Positions 58,775 through 64,000 of a stretch of 64,000 nucleotides of DNA are shown here, in pieces (the first letter of the stretch is position 1; each line of letters starts with the position of its first letter). This DNA comes from Charina bottae (Eukaryota > Chordata > Lepidosauria > Squamata > Charinaidae), in contig JALMGJ010000005.1 in NCBI GenBank assembly GCA_023362775.1, positions 67,595,963-67,659,962 on the forward strand, in the 5' to 3' direction. The position numbers and the translations under genes were made by a program. Below the pieces are notes generated by a model, which saw only the letters and a program-made list of their open reading frames with translations, made no database searches and was not told the origin of the DNA.

Positions 58775-58850
58775 AGTCATAACCGCCCAGAGTCCCCTTC
58801 GGGGGAGATGGAGCAGTAATAGAAATTGAATGAATGAATGCAATTTATGG
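58775..58850 (+). mobile_element. L2/CR1 LINE 3' end fragment
   Basis: cataaccgcccagagtcccc then ttcgggggagatggagcagt and a gaatgaatgaatg tail: the L2-like terminus again, with a diverged tail repeat. Confidence 0.75.
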
Positions 58851-58858
58851 GGTTAATC

Positions 58859-58990
58859 CAGTGTTTCTCAACCATGGCCACTGGAAGATGTGTGGACTTC
58901 AACTCCCAGAATTCTCCAGCAGCATGGCTGGCTGGGGAATTCTGGGAGTTGAAGTCCACACATCTTCCAGTGGCCAAGGTTGAGAAACTG
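58859..58990. mobile_element. hAT MITE, family D, nearly perfect palindrome (132 bp)
   Basis: CAGTGTTTCTCAACCATGGCC start and GGCCAAGGTTGAGAAACTG end with perfect 8-bp duplications GGTTAATC (58851-58858, 58991-58998). The two halves are inverted copies almost to the centre (ggacttcaactcccagaatt against aattctgggagttgaagtcc). Confidence 0.93.
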
Positions 58991-58998
58991 GGTTAATC

Positions 58999-60315
58999 TA
59001 ACACCAGCCAGCTATTCACAAAGCTTATAATGTTTCATTTTCAAAGAATGCTCAAAGGATCATATGGTTTTGCTGGAAAGAGCGTATCAAATAGCAATAT
59101 GGAACTAAGCAGCTTGTTAATTAGCCTGCAACAATGGGTAGGCTGCTTTAAAAGTATTCAACTCATTCAGACCACAGAAGATTCAAATTTGAGCACAGCA
59201 ATGTCTGAGTAAGACATAGAGGTATTCTTAAGAAATGGGGATTGGCAAGGCTCTAGTCATAGAATGGGAGAGGGTGATTAACAAGAGTAACACTGCTTAA
59301 TGTTCTGGAACAAACTTAGCAAACCTTATTAAAAGAGCAACATCTCACTAAAAATAACATTGAAAGATAATCTTATATCAGGTAGACATTTAAATTGCGT
59401 TACCTTTTCTGCCTCAGGGTGGTTCCTCCCAAATCACACACACCTTGTGAGACGTGTTGGTATTTGGGGGAAATCTCAGTCATTACATTTCATGATCTTG
59501 CAAAATGTCAGTGAAATATTTTTTATTAATATTGGGTGGCTGGTGGCCTAATTTGCATTCTGGCAAATATTCTGGTGGAACCCTGTTGCTGAACTATCTT
59601 TAAATGTAATCATTGATAAGGAAAAGCACAAGTGGTGGATCATACATGAAGCTTTTGGTGAAAGGAAGGGAATGTATGTGTTAAGTTGTCAGGGCTTACT
59701 GCTTTTTTAAATTCGTAGATGGTCTGCTGAGCAAGCCTACTGTTCTTTGCAAGTAGCACTCAAGCAAAAAAGGTCCATTTTAAAGCTGCAAAATAAGGAA
59801 AAACTCACTGGGGTCTACTGTATGTGCAAATATATTTCACTGCTCCATTTTGGTAAATGGTGTAAACTGTATTTCCTGCCCTCCTCTAGCTGAATAGCTT
59901 GGTAATACATTCTGTGGTGTGGTGTCAAATAAGATTGAGTTTGAATATGAAGACGCATTTTACAAGTTAGGTTAAATGTCAAGCTGCAGAAGTGGAGAAG
60001 CTGAGATGAATAAACATAAACAAGCAGCAGAAATATCTGCTCAGCTGAGGAAGTAGTCCCAGGTTCTGACCAACTGAAGTTAAGTTTTAAAAAATTAGTT
60101 GCAGTAGACTAGTCCAGGAAATCATCAAATGCTTAAAACCGAGTTTGCAAGAGAAGCTTTAAAGAAATTACATTTCTGTGCACTCATTAATCCTGGAAAA
60201 GTATTTGCAATTTAATATGTTCATTCAAATAACCTTTAATGGCTTAAGACTGCAGTAAATTGGAACCCTGCCACCTTATTCTCTCTCCATGTATGTAAAT
60301 ATGTATGTGTGTGTG
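58999..60315. other. No recognised feature
   Basis: Unassigned AT-rich intergenic sequence with short uninformative frames. Confidence 0.45.
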
Positions 60316-60347
60316 TGAATGAATGAATGAATGAATGAATGAATGAA

Positions 60348-60400
<53 letters not shown>

Positions 60401-60457
60401 CTTCCTTCCTTCCTTCCTCCCTCCCTCCCTCCCTCCCTCCCTCCCTCCCTCCCTCCC
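60316..60457. repeat. Compound microsatellite (TGAA)n(TA)n(CCTT)n(CCCT)n
   Basis: Four adjoining simple repeats over about 142 bp: gaat units, then about 48 bp of alternating ta, then cctt and ccct units. The centre is able to extrude as a hairpin. Confidence 0.95.
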
Positions 60458-63400
60458 ATGGGAGTCACCCTGAAGCACAGAAAGACATGTGAATTGTCAG
60501 CAATTCCTCTGATCTCTGTAGCTGGAAAAAATGTCTGAAATTATTATAGGAAAAGTTGCTGACACTATCCATAGTACATACATTACATTTTGCACAATGA
60601 ATACCCAAAGGTCAGCAGGTCACTTGTCGGAATGATGCATAAGCTAGAAGCTGATTCTTTTTAAGGTTTGGTTTTTGTTTTTGTTTTTCAAAAACTATTT
60701 ATGGGGGGAGTATTTCTTCTAAATGGAAAGATCATTTAATGAAGTTGAGCATGAGCTTAATTCATCCAAAAAATAGAAATCAAAATGGAAGAATTTCTTT
60801 GATTGGTAGGAAAGTGAAAAGACGGCAAAAGAAAATGTGTGTTTGTCACTCTTGGTTCATACTGTTCATATAAAAGAGGAGCGATATTAACTTCACTATC
60901 AAATTGGGGTCTAAAATTTTAATTTCTCTTGGTATTCTTTCCTTTTTCTTTCTGCATTGAATGTGCTTGTTCGGGTCCTAGAGTTGGCTTGTTCATTTAC
61001 AAGATTTATATTCACCAAGGCTTCTCGAGGGCATATATTTTATCCCATTTCTCATTCAGGTTTTTTAGTTTCATTGTACAAATCTCAACAGTGAAGATAA
61101 ATAAGCTGGAGATGGAGATTGCATTCCCAATCGGGACTGTTTATGTGCCATAATGTGATTGGTGATCTATCAGCTGAACCAGGATGAAACAATTTTCCAT
61201 TCTCCCTGCAGCCCCTCTCCAAATCAGCTTCAGGAGCTTTGGAGACAGGATAGAGCAGATTTTGAAAGGTGTTGGAACTACATGAGGGAGCTGGAAAGAG
61301 GAGAGTTGAGCTTCATAAGAAGACACCAGCTGATGCAACTTTGGATTTTGCCGTCTTATGCTTCTTAAATTGTGCTAAACAAGTGAGGTACAAAATGTGA
61401 TTTCCAAGCATCCATACTGGTTCTTAATTTAGGTAGCAATGAAGCAGGGATTGTAAATTAAACCACTAAGACTGGATAATTAGAATGCAGTATATAAAAG
61501 CCATCTTGGAAAGAGCAGGAACTTCAATTATCTCCATCCTGCTGCTAAAATAACAGAAACAACTGTTTGAATTATTTTGACTTAAATCTTTTGACCTTTT
61601 CATGGGGAGGGTCTTTCCTATTCCCCCACTGCTGATTTCAAGTGAGGCAGGAGACCCAAGTCACAATGTATCACTTGGTATGTACTATTCTATTTTTGGT
61701 AGGAATTTGAGCACTAAACGTAAATAAAATAAAATAAACTTAAAATAAAAGTAGATCCCAAATCGAACTGGTTTTGTGGTTATTGACAAGAGTTCTCTCC
61801 AAACGTTTAGTTTAGTAACTACATAGTATTAGTTGCATTTTTAATAGACAGGTTTTATTGGTGGAGGGCATAATTGTTTTGGAAGGGCATGCCTGTTATT
61901 CATGTATTGCTAATGGTGAAATATATATTAAAAAACCCTACAACACCAACAACAAAATGAGATAGAAAGAAAACCTAGATGTATTATACTGATTAAAATA
62001 AATATGACAAAAGGAAAAAAATCAACTGATGTGGAAGATATCTAGTAGAATTGCTTCCATATTGTCCAATAATACTCTCTTTCTATGCATATTAAATTTT
62101 CTAGAATCAAGTTTCTCTTTGTGGTGTCCAACTTTATGTTGAGGTTATCTGAACAATTTCAGTATAATGAAATGCAAAAAAGGTATTCAAGCACTACAAC
62201 CTTCACTATTTGCAGAACACATTTAACTAGGTCATGGGATAAGTGTGATGTGTGTGTTGGGATTATCAGGAGTCAACTCAGCATTGTCTCATAAGTATAA
62301 TAGGGGATCTTTCTAGTAAACGCATCTCTACTGTGCTTGTGAGATGTTACCTGGGTCACCTGATTTCCTCCTCCTCCTCCTTGGTTTGGGGATTCTCATT
62401 CTCCATTACACTTTGGACACACCTGCAAGCAGGAGGGCTGCAGGGATGCAGCTCTCGTCCATTCCATCTCTCTTGCATGCAGATCTACTATGAATCTTCT
62501 TGTATCCAGATCTACTGAATAAATGTAAGCTATCTCTAATTTTCTTCATCTAACTAATGTGTGAAGACTGATTTTATTTCTGAACGTAATTAAGCTTAAA
62601 GTGCAAGTTCCCTGCTGGTTCACGCTTCTACTCTGCAAAATGGTTGTTAGCTGCTTGGAGTTCTTTTATTAACCTTCAAGACTCCATCAGTGTGAACTCC
62701 TAAACTGGATGGTTGACTTTAATTAACCCAGATGGGATAAGAGTTAGTCTCAAACAAGCCCAGGCTTGTTTAGGGCTGTCTCCCTCGGATCACCTAACTC
62801 CCCATGCTTCGTGATATCTAGTTAGTGGACTTTCTCCTCATTCTTGAAACAGATAATATCCTAGAGAGGTCCCACGAAAACAAAGGACTGCCTGATTGTT
62901 TTCATTCCCCCTTGACAATATAAGGGTGTATGAAAATGGGACAGAAAAGGGAAGCAGCAAGCACACACCCCCACCACATACACACAAACACACACACATA
63001 GTTGTAGTGGTGCTGACCCCATCAATCACACATTAAATTATTTTTTCCCTGTGGAGGAATAATTGGGAGGACTACTAAAATGCCTATCCTGTGTTGCCTG
63101 CATGCAAAGGTGAGTCTACTGAGACAGAGAGATGTGAGGGATAGCTGGGTCCTGCCTACCATGAATGTTGCCAGTCATTCACTTCAGAGGCACTTCTTCC
63201 TTGCCTTCAAGGCATGGATGGGGCAATCCTAAATACCTGAATGGATGGGGAGAGTTCTTCAGAGCCTCAGCATGACCTCCAGAGTTCTATCATGAGTAGA
63301 ATTCATCGAGGTAGCTTCCTTGCGTATTTTAATGGGTGTCCTTTCTCCCAGCTTAAAATGTTGCCTCTTCTTGAAACCAATTAACAGTAAAATTAACAAT

Positions 63401-63479
63401 GCAGAATTCACACCGGCATGGTTTATGGACCCAATCTTGGGAATTAGCGTGGAAAATGGAGTGAATGATTGTCTATGAA
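60458..63479. other. No recognised gene
   Basis: Unassigned sequence with a (CA)n-like run near 62965-63000 and an A-rich patch near 61725. A stretch at 61195-61370 (cagcttcaggagctttggag) may be part of an old repeat. No coding exon supported. Confidence 0.4.
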
Positions 63480-64000
63480 GGTTCTCAGTCATCCAGGTGG
63501 AATTGTCTGTAGCTTGAATCATGTCAACTGGATTTCTATTTTCTCAGTGGAAACGTTTCGCTCCTTATCCAAGGAGCTTCTTCAGTCTGAGTAAAGTTGG
63601 TAAGGGAATCCTAAATATGTTTCTAGGTAGCTGTGTGACCTTACACCTGGGGTCATGGTTATATTGAGATGTTATTTTAAGTCCTTTTATTATCTAAAGG
63701 AGGATCGTTAAGATCACCATGCTGCTGTTGAGCTTGTGAAATGGTCTTAATCTTCCTAGGCACAGAAGACAATGCGGGGAGAAAGATGGGAGAAAGATTG
63801 TGCCTGAGGCCCCCACCTCTATTCAAGGAAGGATTTTCCAAGTTGGCATAAATGGATTCCTTGACCCCTCTCTCAAACCACCTATCTTCTCTGTCCAAAA
63901 TGTGAACCTTAATGTCTTCAAATGAGTGTCCTTTTTCCTTTAAATGAAGATAAACTGCTGACTCTGGTCCTGTGGTGTTACTTCTCCTGTGTTGGGCCAT
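63480..64000 (-). mobile_element. Penelope-like retroelement 3' part, continuing off the window
   Basis: On the minus strand a frame of 107 codons (63677-64000) is open at the window edge. It contains VYLHLKEKGHSFED, VHILDREDRWFERGVKESIY and NRGGGLRHNLSPIFL, which I recognise as the GIY-YIG endonuclease part at the C terminus of vertebrate Penelope-like (Neptune-type) elements. The 3' region (63480-63600) has the family's ggtggaattgtctg and gtggaaacgtttcgctcctt sequences and a hammerhead-like core. The reverse transcriptase part lies beyond 64000. Confidence 0.85.
63556..63585 (-). ncRNA. Hammerhead ribozyme-like core in the Penelope-like element
   Basis: On the minus strand CTGAAGA (63585-63579) and GAAA (63559-63556) flank a perfect 7-bp stem, AAGGAGC paired with GCTCCTT around a four-base loop. 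CUGANGA, stem II and GAAA are the three invariant parts of a hammerhead core. The next bases, C-GUU, could provide a NUH cleavage triplet. Stem III would be minimal, as reported for ribozymes of this element class. Confidence 0.6.

Noticed and set aside
60236..60538. Frames with repeated Ile-Tyr and Gly-Arg-Glu
   Set aside because: Translation of a compound microsatellite.
1..64000. CRISPR array, bacterial operon or phage-like system
   Set aside because: Interspersed vertebrate repeats, introns and splice sites throughout; the regular arrays seen are microsatellites or transposon-internal minisatellites.

Overview
The window reads as nuclear DNA of a squamate reptile (lizard or snake). The inference rests on its repeats. 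It holds L2/CR1-type LINE remnants, a BovB 3' end, L1 remnants, two Penelope-like fragments, tRNA-headed SINEs of the type common in squamates, and many short hAT and TA-flanked DNA transposons. The single host gene I can support is PWWP2B, on the + strand. The species cannot be determined from the sequence.

PWWP2B has a small first coding exon (17863-18005) in a GC-rich, CRE-containing promoter region, an intron of about 22 kb, and one large coding exon (40093-41722) that carries the proline-rich N-terminal block, the basic and acidic linkers and the C-terminal PWWP domain. The spliced frame closes exactly (143 + 1630 nt = 590 codons plus stop). A strong donor 18 nt after the stop, a candidate 65-nt exon at 45360-45424 and a frame-compatible candidate last exon at 50586-50695 suggest a spliced 3' end and possibly a second C terminus.

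Layout: 1-17.4 kb is intergenic and repeat-rich (Penelope-like inverted repeat, LTR, hAT MITEs, SINEs, a deleted L1, a GC-rich stretch with a CTCF-like motif). 17.4-41.7 kb is PWWP2B, whose intron carries hAT, TA-flanked and LINE insertions. 41.8-50.7 kb is the presumed 3' transcribed region, with more transposons and a long imperfect palindrome. 50.7-64 kb is mostly unrecognised sequence with a fairly young L2-like LINE, a pair of hAT elements at one target site and a Penelope-like element running off the right edge.

Many insertions keep perfect target-site duplications, so boundaries and nesting order can be read directly. The most interesting signals are hammerhead-ribozyme-like cores in the two Penelope-like sequences, a hAT family that spreads arrays of CCAAT-box plus GC-box units, three copies of one 8-bp target duplication around two adjacent hAT elements, and the candidate alternative PWWP2B C terminus.
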